Made by a program: the position numbers and the translations under genes | Origin: Anodontia alba | Taxonomy: Eukaryota > Mollusca > Bivalvia > Lucinida > Lucinidae | Assembly (NCBI GenBank): GCA_964016985.1 | Contig: OZ024829.1 | Location: 72,794,110-72,858,109 of the forward strand | Direction of reading: 5' to 3' | DNA: 64,000 nucleotides | Shown: in pieces, positions 43,423-54,659 of the stretch | Numbering within the stretch: position 1 is the first letter of the stretch | Layout: each line of letters opens with the position of its first letter | The notes under the pieces: generated by a model | Databases searched by the model: none | The model's input: the letters and a program-made list of their open reading frames with translations, nothing else | What the model was told of the DNA's origin: nothing

Positions 43423-43892
43423 ATGAGCAGTTATTGTATAAAGGAAAGAGACTGAAGATGTAAATCCTACGTATGTCTTAACAAAGAAATGTGAGAATGA
43501 GAAAATCAACCTGTGCATCGCGGAATAACAAAGACCAAATTCGTCAAAAAGATGGCGGAACTATTGATATTTACAAGGCAATGTTGCCCCTGTTGTCTAA
43601 GAAGGGGTTGACTCTTCCTGGATATAAATATTGCGGGCCCGGTAATCCCCTAGATTTAGGAAAACTAACTAATGAACTTGATGAAATTTGCATGAAACAT
43701 GATTACTGTTATTCAAATGGCGTACCAAAAACTGAACGTGATAAAAAAATGTTAAGAGATTTGGAAAAAAGCAAGAGTAAAACATTCGGCGAAAAGATTA
43801 CAAAGAATTTAATAGTAAAACCTGTTATTGGAACAAAATATAAACTTAGGTTGGGAAAAAAAACACCCTCAGATGACCGCCTTAGTCCATGA
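43423..43892 (+). pseudogene. Zinc-ribbon plus phospholipase A2-like protein
   Basis: ATG 43423 follows AATAATATATATA and begins MSSYCI. A Cys-containing N-terminal part with several frame changes up to about 43540 looks like a degraded CxxC-type zinc ribbon. The second part is one open frame (43491-43892) with LTLPGYKYCGPGNPLDLG, DEICMKHDYCYSNG and a basic tail. YCGPGN (Ca-binding loop) and the His-Asp pair in KHDYCY are the hallmark of the secreted PLA2-like fold, also used in parvovirus capsids to breach endosomal membranes. In a Polinton this suggests a virion-associated membrane-lytic enzyme (inference). The stop overlaps the integrase start by 20 nt. Confidence 0.65.
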
Positions 43893-44310
43893 ATTGCATA
43901 AACCAATAAAAAGAAAGTTTCAGAAAAGGCCTGTCATTGTTGTTGGGATTGATGATAAATAGTCCGCTGATTTGGCTGATATGATATCGTTTGCTAAATT
44001 TAATAAAGGAATAAAATATCTTTTAACAATAATTGATATTTTCAGTAAGTATGCATGGGCAGTGCCATTGAGAGATAAAATTGGGGCTTTTGTCACTAAA
44101 GCATTTGAAAAGGTAATGATTAACAGTAAAAGAAAGCCAGAAAGGTTTTGGTTGATGAAGGTAGAGAATTTTATTAAAGTGCGTTTAGGAAGCTCCTGGG
44201 GAAAAATGGAATTTTAATGTATCACACATTTAAAGCTGTTGTTGTAGAGCGGTTTAATAGAACATTGAAAAATATAATGTGGAAGCATTTTACCGCAAAC
44301 AATGCAAATA
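43873..44310 (+). pseudogene. Polinton integrase (RVE/DDE), N-terminal and core part
   Basis: ATG 43873 overlaps the end of the PLA2-like gene. Visible: VVGIDDK then a stop then SADLADM (first catalytic Asp), KYLLTIIDIFSKYAWAVPLR, a degraded second Asp region near 44150, and VVVERFNRTLKNIMWKHF near 44240-44280 carrying the catalytic Glu. This is the retroviral-type integrase of Polintons. A 2624-bp transposon splits it at 44311, and the C-terminus resumes at 46935. Confidence 0.75.
44305..44310 (+). repeat. Target-site duplication CAAATA (left)
   Basis: CAAATA here and at 46935-46940 flank the TIR element and reconstitute the integrase reading when one copy is removed. Confidence 0.8.
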
Positions 44311-45653
44311 GGCACTGCTCCAGGAAAACCGGGCTTAATGACAAATTTTTCGATATTTAGTTTCTTTGTAAAATCTTATTTCCCTTCCAATTCTTAGTCC
44401 ATAATTGAAAACCGTTTTGCGATATCTCTCTAATTCTTAATTCTACAGCCGTTTGAATGATAAAGGTAATTCACACAACTTTTATGCTTTGACGTCATCA
44501 TCACGTCAGAATTTAATCAAATAATGTAAACGTCACATAACTAAGCAAATAGTTTGCTATTCAACAAAAAGAAAAGCTACAAAGTGTTTTATATTCAAGG
44601 GGTTCGGTGTGTATCTGTGTGTCGGGGTGGGGGGGGGGGGGAAGGGGACCTACGCCATGCGAAACAGTGGAAATGACCAGAGATTGTTAATTGTGCTGTC
44701 GTTTTCCATTTCGTTGTTATGACAAAAACCAGGAAAGGCTCAGCGTAAGTAGGAAGAAACCAGGTATTTATGTTGACAAACTTGATGCATATTGTCGGCA
44801 TAATTGGGGGTGGCTGGGTGAGGCAAAGGTTTTAAACAGGGCGTTTAACTGATATTGGCTTACAATTTGGCAAGGCCTACTGTCCTTGCAGCAGGTAAGG
44901 GTAGAGGGGACTGTTTTTTTCTGTTTCTTCACTGTCGTTCATTTTCATTTCTCCCCTGTCCTATCTCTCTCATTTCCTCTGCTATATCTTCCGTCTCTCA
45001 TCTCCCTTTCTCCCTGTTCTGAAAGATGTACGGCTGTACTTCAAATGTACATTTTCTGAGCTTATTCTCATACTTACATTATAATAACGGACATGATAGT
45101 AAAAAAAAGACTAACCGATTTGAACGGGCCTTTTTTGCGAAAATCTAGTCTTTCACTCTGCTGTATGAAGTAGGTTTCCTCCCCTTCCCCTCCCACCCAT
45201 CCCCGCAACCTTGATACTGGAACCAGAGAAAGTGAGGGCTGCCGTCGAAAAATCAAAAACGAATTGCGAAGTAGACTGATGTCGGTTCGTCACGAGCCGT
45301 CTCATCTGGATCTTCACTGTTTGCATAGGTAACTGCTTGGTATACAGAGTTAAAAGAGTGAAACGGAGGCATAAGGTTTGTAATTACACGGTCTAAAATA
45401 GTTTGGTTAAAGGATTTGACACATAATAAACTGAAATGCTAAACGTATGGATATTTCTGTTAGGAGACAATTTGCATGAAGTGTCAAAGCCTACTTTCTG
45501 GGAAAAATAAGAGAAGTGTCATCTCCTGAATTAGCCCAGTAAAGCTTAAGTCGAATTATTAACAATTAATGTATAACTAATTTATTGATATAGTGTGTGA
45601 TACTTTGAATATTGTTGGGTACACCAAAAAAAGAATATGATCACTAGTATTAC

Positions 45654-45768
<115 letters not shown>

Positions 45769-45904
45769 TAAATTGTGTAAATACAACATTCATTTGAATG
45801 TTAATTAATATTATGAAAACATGTATCATTCAATATGTGTTAAAAAAAAATACTTAAAAACTCATAATAACATTTTGCGAATTAGATAAATAAATAAACC
45901 GAAA

Positions 45905-45989
45905 AACATATCATGCTCCTACCCGGGGTTGAACTCGGGTTGGGAGATTAATAAAGCGGAACCGCACTTACTCGACCATCAGATATGTT
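45905..45989 (-). repeat. tRNA-like sequence inside the transposon
   Basis: On the minus strand the ends AACATATC and GATATGTT pair over 8 bp like an acceptor stem. TGGTCGAGTAAGTG resembles box A and CGAGTTCAACCCC resembles box B, at tRNA-like spacing. The T-stem has a mismatch and the anticodon arm is not clear, so a tRNA pseudogene or SINE head is more likely than an active tRNA. Confidence 0.4.
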
Positions 45990-46934
45990 GCTTTATAACG
46001 CGCTCATTTTAAATATATTCATATCCATTTGTACGGCTACCGCTGTATTTTTCTTTAGATAATTTCCAAACTTTGAAATACTTTTCACTGACCGTTCCAA
46101 GACGGTTCTTCTGTCATGGTTTATTTTTGTTATAGTTCGTCTTTGAATGTGTGTGTCGCTTACATCTTTTTGTTTTGGATAACCATTTGGCCACTTTGTG
46201 GGAAAGTAACTGTCGGTTCGGCTTTCTGCTAGTGATGTTTCCATTAGGGTCTAGTTATTTCGTGTTTGTGTTTCTTCCCCTTTACATCCTCTGATGGGAG
46301 GTGTGGGATAATTGTATCAATTCCTGATCATTGCCTTCGTTTCTATTTATCTATATTAAGCCAAGATAAATAGAAATTTGTAAACCCACTACTACTAAAA
46401 TATATGACTTTATAAAAAAAAATGTATGAAAAAATATAACGTATGCAAATTTAAAGTGCAAACAGTAGCGGATGCGGAGCAGTAGAATATGCATTGCCAG
46501 GAAATATGCAACAAAAATATTTGTGTGTTAATTACAGGATCAAAACATGGTTAAGAAATAAATATCAAACGCCAGGGTAAATCTGGTTTCTGACAGGCTC
46601 AAAATCGTATCGATAATTTCGGCTTAACGGTGAACTTCAAGCCCTCGATCGAGTGATCACTGATAGAAAATAATGAAACAAAAGCAAACAAGCTCAAATA
46701 TTTTATATTTTATATGTACAAAATGTTGAACTTATACCTCCATATCTCTATCTTCTGGCTTGACACCTGCCTCTTTGTAATATAAATGTTTTTTGTTCAA
46801 ACAATTCATGTAGATCTAAATACAATTCACTTTCGTGTTTACAAATCGCGGCAAACGTCAGACAAATTACATGACGTCATTAAATCTTTGTTTTTCTAAC
46901 GTCATCAAGAGTGTCATTAAGCCCGGTTTTCCTG

Positions 46935-47430
46935 GAGCGGTGCTCAAATACATATCCAGATGTTCTTCCTTCTATCCGAGAAAAATATAATATTTCAGTT
47001 CAAAGAACTATCAAAATGACCCCCAAAGAAGCAAGTCAAAAGACAAACAAGGGGTTGGTTTATTTCTGTTCATTAAAAGATAAAAAGACAAGAATAGCTC
47101 CAAAATTTAATCCGAATGATCAAGTTCGAATTAGTGAATATAAGAAAAAATTTGAAAAGGGTTATACCCCAAACTGGACTGAGGAAATCTTTGAAGTACA
47201 TAAGGTTAACATGACAAATCCTGTGACATATAATTTGAAATATCTTAAAAATGAAAAACATATTGGGTTCTATTTACCAGCAAGAACTGGCACGTGCTAA
47301 ACACAAAATATTTACGATCGAAAAGGTGATCAAATGTGACAATAAAAAGAAGAGGGCTCTTGTAAAATTGTCAGGATATTCTAATGATCATAATTCATGG
47401 GTTTCTTTTGGAGATCTTATTAATTTATAA
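46935..47430 (+). pseudogene. Polinton integrase, C-terminal part with chromodomain
   Basis: Resumes the integrase after the transposon: YPDVLPSIREKYNISVQRTI, KMTPKEASQKTN, a DQVRISEYKKKFEKGYTPNW segment (beta-barrel DNA-binding part) and VTYNLKYLK. After a frame change near 47285 comes FTIEKVIKCDNKKKRALVKL followed by SGYSNDHNSWVSFGDLI, a chromodomain-like end. Polinton integrases often carry such a chromodomain, thought to guide integration to chromatin. The stop is near 47428. Confidence 0.75.
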
Positions 47431-47453
47431 AAGAAATATTAGTTTATAATATA

Positions 47454-47750
47454 ATGGACAAAATTGAAAGTACAATATGTACAATATGTCTTTTGGCACA
47501 TCTAAATGAATATAGAAAGATATATAGACTTTGTGGAGGCGTTCGCTTTTCAGTTCCAATTGCTTCTGGTCTAATAGGTTGCGGGGCAGTCGCGGCTCTT
47601 ACTCCTGCTGTTCCAATAGCAGTAGCAATTGCTGATGCTATTCCTGCTGGAATTACTTTTATTTTAAGATTTGCAAAAGTCGAAGAAAAAAAAGCTGGTT
47701 ACAAAGCACAATCCCGAATTTTTAAACAACTCTTTGCGGAAGCCCGCTAA
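47454..47750 (+). CDS. Unknown hydrophobic Polinton protein (98 aa)
   Basis: ATG 47454 follows TTTATAATATA, the start motif of the element, and the frame is open to 47750. Residues about 35-70 form a hydrophobic, Ala/Gly/Pro-rich stretch (SGLIGCGAVAALTPAVPIAV), probably one or two membrane segments, and the C-terminus is basic. No family recognised. It may be a small virion or membrane-active protein. Confidence 0.4.
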   Translation: MDKIESTICTICLLAHLNEYRKIYRLCGGVRFSVPIASGLIGCGAVAALTPAVPIAVAIADAIPAGITFILRFAKVEEKKAGYKAQSRIFKQLFAEAR

Positions 47751-47952
47751 ATATGTTGATGAACAAGGAGAATATTAGAAACTGAGAAAGAACCTATGTT
47801 GCCCCCCGCCTCCCCCCGCCCCCGCCCCCTCCTTGAGAGATACATGAAGCATTACAAAAACAATGGATACTATTCGGCAAAGGATGAAGATAAATTACCC
47901 CTCACGGGAGATATATGATTAGGTTTTAAGAAATACCTATATTGTTTTATAA

Positions 47953-48160
47953 ATGAAAGGAAAGTCGGTTATTGCAATTAAAATAGATAATTACAAAAAT
48001 GTAATCGATAGAAAAGAATATAAAAGTATGTACGCAGCCGGCAAAGACCTTAATATTAATCCTGGGTTAAGTAAATATTGTTGTGAAGGAAAAATAACGT
48101 AAAAAGCGGGTTTCTAAAAATGATGGAAGGAGATATAGTTTATTTATGAATATTTTTTTC
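47953..48160 (+). pseudogene. Possible NUMOD1-like DNA-binding fragment
   Basis: MKGKSVIAIKIDNYKNVIDR is followed by YKSMYAAGKDLNINPGLSKY and, after a stop and shift, a Gly-Arg-Arg-Tyr-Ser-Phe-like end. The A-A-x-x-L-x-I-x-x-x-x-x-x-Y-C pattern recalls NUMOD1/helix-turn-helix modules. Weak evidence. Confidence 0.25.
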
Positions 48161-48241
48161 TAAATATATAATATAATTCAGAAAACATAAAAAACACTCA
48201 GAGATGCGATTATATATAATAATATAGAAATAAATAAAAAA

Positions 48242-48750
48242 TATGAAAGGGCTTAAAGACATGAGCATATTTAATGATATGAAAGGGCTTAAAGACATGA
48301 GTATATATAATATGAAAAAAAATATATAAAAGGGTATAAAGACATGAGCATATATAATACTATGAAAGGGCTTAAAGACATGAGTATATATAATATGAAA
48401 TAAATAAAAATATGAAAGGGCTAAAATACATGAGTATATATAATAATATGAAAATAAACAAAATTATGAAAGGGCTTAAAGACATTAGTATATAAAATAA
48501 TATGAAAATAAATAAAAAATATGAAAGGACTTAAAGACATGAGTATATATAATAATGTAAAAATAAATAAAAATATGAAAGGGCTTAAAGACATGAGTAT
48601 ATATAATAATATAAAAATAAATAAAAATATAAAAGGGTTTTATGACATGAGTGTTTATAAAAATATGGAAAAAATGAAAAGGCTTAAAGGCCAGAGTGCA
48701 TATAAAAACACTGAAAAAATGAAAACACTTAGACACTGGTGTTTATAGTA
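48242..48750 (+). repeat. Coding-type tandem repeat, KGLKDMSIYNN units
   Basis: About eight units of roughly 50-65 bp with ATGAAAGGGCTTAAAGACAT and GAGTATATATAATAATATGA. In frame they read MKGLKDMSIYNN-KINKN. The last two units (ending MEKMKRLKGQSAYKNTEKM) are more diverged. The array lies at the start of the DNA polymerase region and ends in normal coding-like sequence. It may be an N-terminal repeat domain of the polymerase gene or an expanded minisatellite. Confidence 0.6.
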
Positions 48751-48764
48751 GGGAAAATAATTTT

Positions 48765-51700
48765 TGACAACATAAAATCTCTCAATCTCAGCGAAGAAAC
48801 ATTCGCAAAACTTAATTCTATCATAGAAAAAGAACAACAAAAACAGAAAAAAGAAGAACAACAATAGAAAAGGAAATTAAAAGCAGAAGAACAAGAAATA
48901 AGATTACGCAAATTAGTAACGGAGTTATTAAAAGAAAAAGAACAAGAAAATCAACAAAAAAGAAGAAAAAAATCCTGGTAATAGTAGAAGAAGAGGACAA
49001 AAAAGCAACACTAAAAAGATTAAAAAGAATTAAGCGGTTTGAAAAGGCGAAACAAACAATTAAAGGGCATATTAGAAAGCACGCCAAAGGCCCCAAAAAT
49101 AATAGAAAAACCAAAGGTCCCAAAAATAACTGAAATTGGGTCTTCAAGGAAGAATGGATACATGAACTTTGATGTCAACATACACAATAAAAATGATCCT
49201 TAATTACAACTGAAAAATACAGAATCATCAATATTGAATTTTCACCTCGATAAACTAAAACAAATTCATGGAATAAAAATTAGTATTTTATTAAAAACAA
49301 CTTTTATGAAACAAGATAGGAAATAACAAGATATCCACTTCAAAACGAAGGCTAGGGAAATAACTAATGATATAGGCGATGTTATAAGTGATAGTAATAA
49401 CGAACTTCTTAATAGAATAAGCGAATGGTAATCTGGAGGCAGTGGATGGACCATTCTAAGTGTTGATTTGCATGATTACCGTCATCAAATTTACGCCACT
49501 GAGAGGCTCTTCATACAAACCGCTACCCGATAAATTAAAAAATAAAGAGCCTTGACCCAAGATAATGAAGATAACAAATGTTTTTGATGGTGCCATTTGG
49601 CATATCTATTTCCTGCTAAGAAACACGCAGACCGAATTTCAAAATATAAAGAACATGTAGATAAAGTAAACTACAACGGAATTACAATTTCCAGTTAAAC
49701 TAAAAGGCATAGCAAAGATTGAAAATATGAATGATATCAGGTTTAATGTATTTGGAGTGACAAAAGAAACGTCTGATGTTTACCTACTGTATATTTCTAA
49801 AAAAGATTTGTGACAAATCTTGCAATCTGCTCTTGATTGAAGAAAATGATAAGAGCCGGTATGTTCGGATTAAAATGTTAAATAGATTAATGAATACTCA
49901 ATCAAAAGACGCCCATAAAATACTCAATCAAAAGACGGCCATAAAATATTCTGCTTCTATTGTTGTTTGTCTCACTTTTCATCAAAAAGATACTGAGTGA
50001 ACATAAAGATGTTTGTCTTAAGGTTAATGGAATGCAAAAGGTAAAAATGCCAAAAAATAAACATATATCTTTTACTAATTATTATAAGCAGTTGCGGCTC
50101 CATTCGTTATTTATGCTGATTTTGAGTGTCTTACAGTTACAATAAGCGAGAAGCATGGAAGTAATGCTGAAGCATATCAAGAACATATAAATTGATTGAA
50201 AATCTACTAGAAGATGGTGCAACGTAATAAAAAGCGAATTTAATAAAGAAATGATAATAACTAAAGAAGAAGCGACAAGATTTAAAAATGCTGAAGTATG
50301 CCGTATATGCAATAAAAAGTATACAAAAGAAAATATTCCTGTTAGAGATCACTGCCATGTTACAGGAAAGTACAAAGGATATGCTCATAATACATGTAGT
50401 AGATCAATTAGATTATCTAATATAGTACCCATTATATTTCATAATTTGAGAGGATATGATGGCCAAGAGATAGGAAAATTCAAAAGGACTATGTTATTCC
50501 AAATAATATGAAAAGATACATGGCCTGTATGATTAGTGATTTAGTTTTCATAGACAACTTTCAATTTATGAGCAGTAGTTAATCTAATCTTGCTAATAAT
50601 TTATCAAACGAAAGCTTCCATCATACTAAGAATGATTTTAATTCTGATGCCCTTGAGTTAATAATAATAAAAAAGGAGTCTATCCCTATGATAACATGGA
50701 TGGTTTTGACCGATTCGAAGAGAAGGAGTTACCACCGAAAAATGAATTCTATTCTAAATTAACTGATGAAAATATTAGTGACTCTGATTATGAACATGTC
50801 CCGACTGTATGAAAAATGTTTAAATGTAGTACAATGGGAGATTTCCACGATCTTTATCTAAAGACTGATGTTCTAATACTCGCAGATGTATTTGAAAATT
50901 TTAGAAAGACGATCGTGCAATATTATAATTTAAATCCATCTTATTATTTTAGCAGCCCAGGATTCGCTTGGGCAGATATGTTAAAGATGACAGGTGCCAG
51001 CTTGGAATTTAATAGCTGATATTGATATGTACCTAATGGTAGAAAAAGGTTTGCGCGTGGGTATAAGCTATATTGCTAACAGATATTCAAAGCCCAATAA
51101 TAAGTACCTGAGTGATTATGATAAAGATAAAGAGAGTTCTTATTTAATGTGTTTAGATGTTAATAATCTGTATGGTTTGGTAATGAGCCAGCCACTGCCA
51201 ACAGGCAAATTAAATTGGCTGAAAAGTGATAAATAGAAGAATATATTTAAAAAGAAACAAGGTATTGGGTATTTCGTTGAATCTGATTTAGAGTATCCCG
51301 AAAATTTACATGATTTGCATAGTGATTATCCCCTTGCCCCTGAAAAACTAGTAGTACAAGATGAATGGCTATTAACTTATTGCAAACATCTAAAAGAGAC
51401 GTTTGATCTACAAAGTGACAAAACAACAAAGTTCATTCCAACCCTCTTTAATAAAGAGAAGTATGTATTGCATATTAGAAATCTTGAATTGTATTTAGAA
51501 CTTGGTATGAAACTTACTAAAATTCATATAGTTCTTCAATTTAATGAATAGATTTAGTTAGAAAAAGATATTGCTTTTAATACAATCATGATAACAAAAG
51601 CAAAAAATAATTTCGAAAAGATTATTTTAAGTTGCTTAATAACTCTGTCTTTGGCAAAACAACAGAAAAAAATGAGAAAGAGAATAAATATTAAGCTCAC

Positions 51701-52402
51701 TCCCAGTGAAGATATTTTTACAAAACATGCCGCAAAAGTCAATTTCTTATCTGGTAAAACGTTTAATGAAAACTCATTTGTAATTAATCGAATAAAAGAA
51801 CAATTAGTTTTAAATAGGCCTATTTATGTTGGAATGGCTATACTCAATTTGTCCAAACTATTAATGTATGATTTCCATCACAATTACATATTAAACAAGT
51901 ACGATAGAAAGAATATACGATTAATGTTTACAGACACTGACAGCTTGTTTTATGAAATAAAAACTGAAGATGCTTACAAAGATTTGCATGAGAAAAAAAG
52001 GATAAAAAATATTTTGATACTTCCGATTATCCAAAAAATAGCAAATATTATTCTGAAGAAAATAAAAAGGTAATTGGAAAATTGAAACATGAGGCCACTG
52101 GGGCACCAACAAAGAGTTTGTCGGGCTAAGAAATAAAATTTATTCATATTACTTAGATAATAAATGTATTAAAAATGTAAAGGCGTTGTTAAAGGGGTTG
52201 TCAAAAAATAATGTTATTTGATGATTACCAAGATGTCTTGTTAAACTCTACACAAAAGGTGCATTCCATGAAAACAATTAGATCGCATAATCACAACGTA
52301 AGGAGTTATGAAATAACAAATTTTAAAGCAGTCTTTCTTGTTATGACAATAAAAGACACATTTTGGAAGATGGTAAGACATCATTAGCATATGGGCATAA
52401 AA
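48765..52402 (+). pseudogene. Protein-primed type B DNA polymerase (pPolB)
   Basis: Pieces in several frames, in the right order. A Lys/Glu-rich N-terminal region (48780-49140) comes first, then TAREITND/LLNRISEW near 49350-49430. Exo I YADFECL is at about 50115-50135. A zinc-type insert VRDHCHVTGKYKGYAHNTC follows at about 50340-50400. Exo II is FHNLRGYDG near 50440 and Exo III YLKTDVLILADVFENF near 50855-50905. Polymerase motif A, LDVNNLYGLVMSQPLPTG, is near 51150-51205, and motif C, FTDTDSLFYEI, near 51930-51960. The end (YDNKRHILEDG-like) is near 52340-52400, touching the right TIR. All essential motifs can be found, but there are many stops and shifts. Intact enzymes copy Polinton DNA from a protein primer. 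Confidence 0.85.
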
Positions 52403-52621
52403 ATATTTCTGGGTGACTTGTAACCTTCTAAATTTTTATGATGCTTTAAACGGCTATTAGACACACTATTTTGTGGGCGTATGAAAAATGATTTCTGAAG
52501 AGGGTGGCTCCGGAATTGGCCCAGAAAATTCTTAAATCATTCCTAAAAGGGATCCCGCCACACTTCTTACAAAATCATTTCAAAATTCATGTAAAATCAT
52601 TTCAGATCCGACCTCCGTCCC
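52403..52621 (-). repeat. Polinton right terminal inverted repeat
   Basis: Reverse complement of 17560-17778, ending GACCTCCGTCCC at 52621. A 91-codon + frame (52504-52779) starting here is unlikely to be real. Confidence 0.9.
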
Positions 52622-53060
52622 CGCAAGCCATCTGCTCTGCGATTACTTTGCCGGCCCTATTCTGTGCATCTTTGATGCACTTGCCCTACGGTCGGATTTT
52701 GTTGCTCGATGAAATTTCAGATAATTTTTTTCTAAAGTGCTTTAAACAGCTATCAGACGCGAAAGAAATTCCCTTATAGTCTTAAAAGTTTATAAAAATT
52801 AAGAAGGCAGGATGAGTAGTCGTAGAGGAAATACCAGGTTTCTGGCTCACCCTAAAAAATCAAGCAGAGCTTGATTTTTCTGGTTGGCCAAAACTGGTAT
52901 TTTCTGTACTACAAGCTAAGAAAAAGATTGTAAAAGGAATGACCCTTGAGAGCAATGGACAAACTTACAAAACTAGAAACAGCTGACGAGACAAGTGCTC
53001 TGGGTCAGCCTAGCTTGTGTAGTTATTAAAATCTGTTATGAAGCCTAGAATCAAATCTAA
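52622..53060. other. Right flank of the Polinton, with a long hairpin
   Basis: About 52725-52765 has TGCTTTAAACAGCTATCAGAC, similar to the TIR segment TGCTTTAAACGGCTATTAGAC at about 52440. 52831-52900 is an imperfect inverted repeat (ATACCAGGTTT..AAACTGGTAT) around a perfect 11-bp stem AAAAATCAAGC/GCTTGATTTTT with an AGA loop. 52926-53003 resembles two stretches at 17240-17550. Confidence 0.5.
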
Positions 53061-53068
53061 ACCACGGT

Positions 53069-53085
53069 TTGTTTCTATATATATA

Positions 53086-53167
<82 letters not shown>

Positions 53168-53192
53168 TATAGATATATATATATATATATTT
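53069..53192 (+). repeat. (TA)n microsatellite
   Basis: TA repeats with single-base interruptions at each end. Confidence 0.95.
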
Positions 53193-54655
53193 TCATTTGG
53201 TTAAACGGCAATGATCAGGATTTAAATTACGACTGATACATGCATTCTGTTTAAATCACCGAACTAAATTAGTGTTAATACTTATGCTAAATCTGTTCTA
53301 CCTGACTCGTTGGCAGTCGGCCTCATCATTGTTCTGCTAGTGACTGTTGTTTTTGCTTTGACCGTCGGTTTGTATTCGACACCATCTTGTTGTTTCATCA
53401 CATAGTACTGAGTAGATAATTGATATTTAATTAACTGATAAGCTAGGTGTCGCACCTACGCGGACGGTTCTACGGCGGTGTACCTTTTTCTTTGTATATG
53501 ATAGGCCCGTTTGTTTCTTCTGTTTTTGACGTTATGTCATTTTTGTTGTTATTTTATGTAATTAAACAACCTTTATCTGTATCTCGTTTAAGTTCTTGTG
53601 TCGGTGTGCTATCGGCGCCTAGGAAATGCTGTGTTTTGTTATTGTAGTTTTTCCAGGAATATTTCATTACTATGTTTAACGAAATAATAATTAAATAGGA
53701 GTGACGGTCAATATTTTGGTCTAATTCCGCTATATGCATGTGTTGTAAAATTGTCTCTAGATCAAATATGATTTTAAGTTGCAAGTGTAGCTGCAACATC
53801 ACGTCTCCTTTTCCTTTCACTGACAATAACAGGGTAAAAGAAATCAAACTTGGCTTGTACAGGAATTAGGAGTTCTATTCTAGGTATATGTAATTGTTCG
53901 TGTGATTTCGTACTTGTTTCATGATTGGTTTTGATATTTTGAAGAATACATTTGAGTCCTGTTTTAATCATGTCATCCATTTTGTAATGCTGAAATCATT
54001 TGTATGTAAATAAGTATCTCCGATAGGTCATGACAGACGTGAACGGAGACACAATGACTTTAGCCTTTATCACTTATTCTCCTCCTTTCCTAGCTGGTAG
54101 CTTTTCTATCGCTTATACATCAAGTACAGTTGATGCAAAGTGTTACTCAAGCTGCTTAATTGCCACCATGAGAAAAAATGCGATGTCCAATAACCTTTGT
54201 ATATAATTTGCTTCTAGCGCGGTTTCTCTGTTACATATTTTCAAGAAGACATATTGAATAACCTAGCAACAAACGTCACGTCATAAGTAACGTTTCCGCT
54301 TGACGTTCATAACGTTTCCGGTAATTGAATATCTCAATTAGTATTCAGTGTATATCCATATACCTGCTTGTGTGTATATGAAAGTACATTGTATTTATGT
54401 AGTCTATTTATAGAAACTGATTTAACATCAAGTTTCCGATCTTTAAATATTACCATTATGTATGCATACAGAATATGCGTAGTATTTATCCAATAATGTT
54501 ATTGAATGCCCCGATGGCACCACACTCATTTAAATATCTTTTATGTTTAAACTAGTCCTGTTTAACTGTTTTAAACTGTTTATGAAGTACTTTCCTTAAT
54601 CCGTCGTAGTTGTACTTGCTAAGTACGTCTAATAAAATGGGAAAATATAATATTT
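53193..54655. other. No gene recognised
   Basis: AT-rich, with open frames below 100 codons on both strands and no known domain. Confidence 0.45.
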
Positions 54656-54659
54656 AAGA

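Noticed and set aside
45905..45989. Functional tRNA gene
   Set aside because: The T-stem has a mismatch and no clear anticodon arm can be drawn; better read as a tRNA-derived sequence.
48485..49147. Phe/Leu/Ile-rich minus-strand frames as membrane proteins
   Set aside because: Shadows of the polymerase-region repeat and of its Lys/Glu-rich coding strand.
52504..52779. 91-codon + frame across the right TIR
   Set aside because: The equivalent frame in the left TIR is not kept open, and there is no recognised domain.
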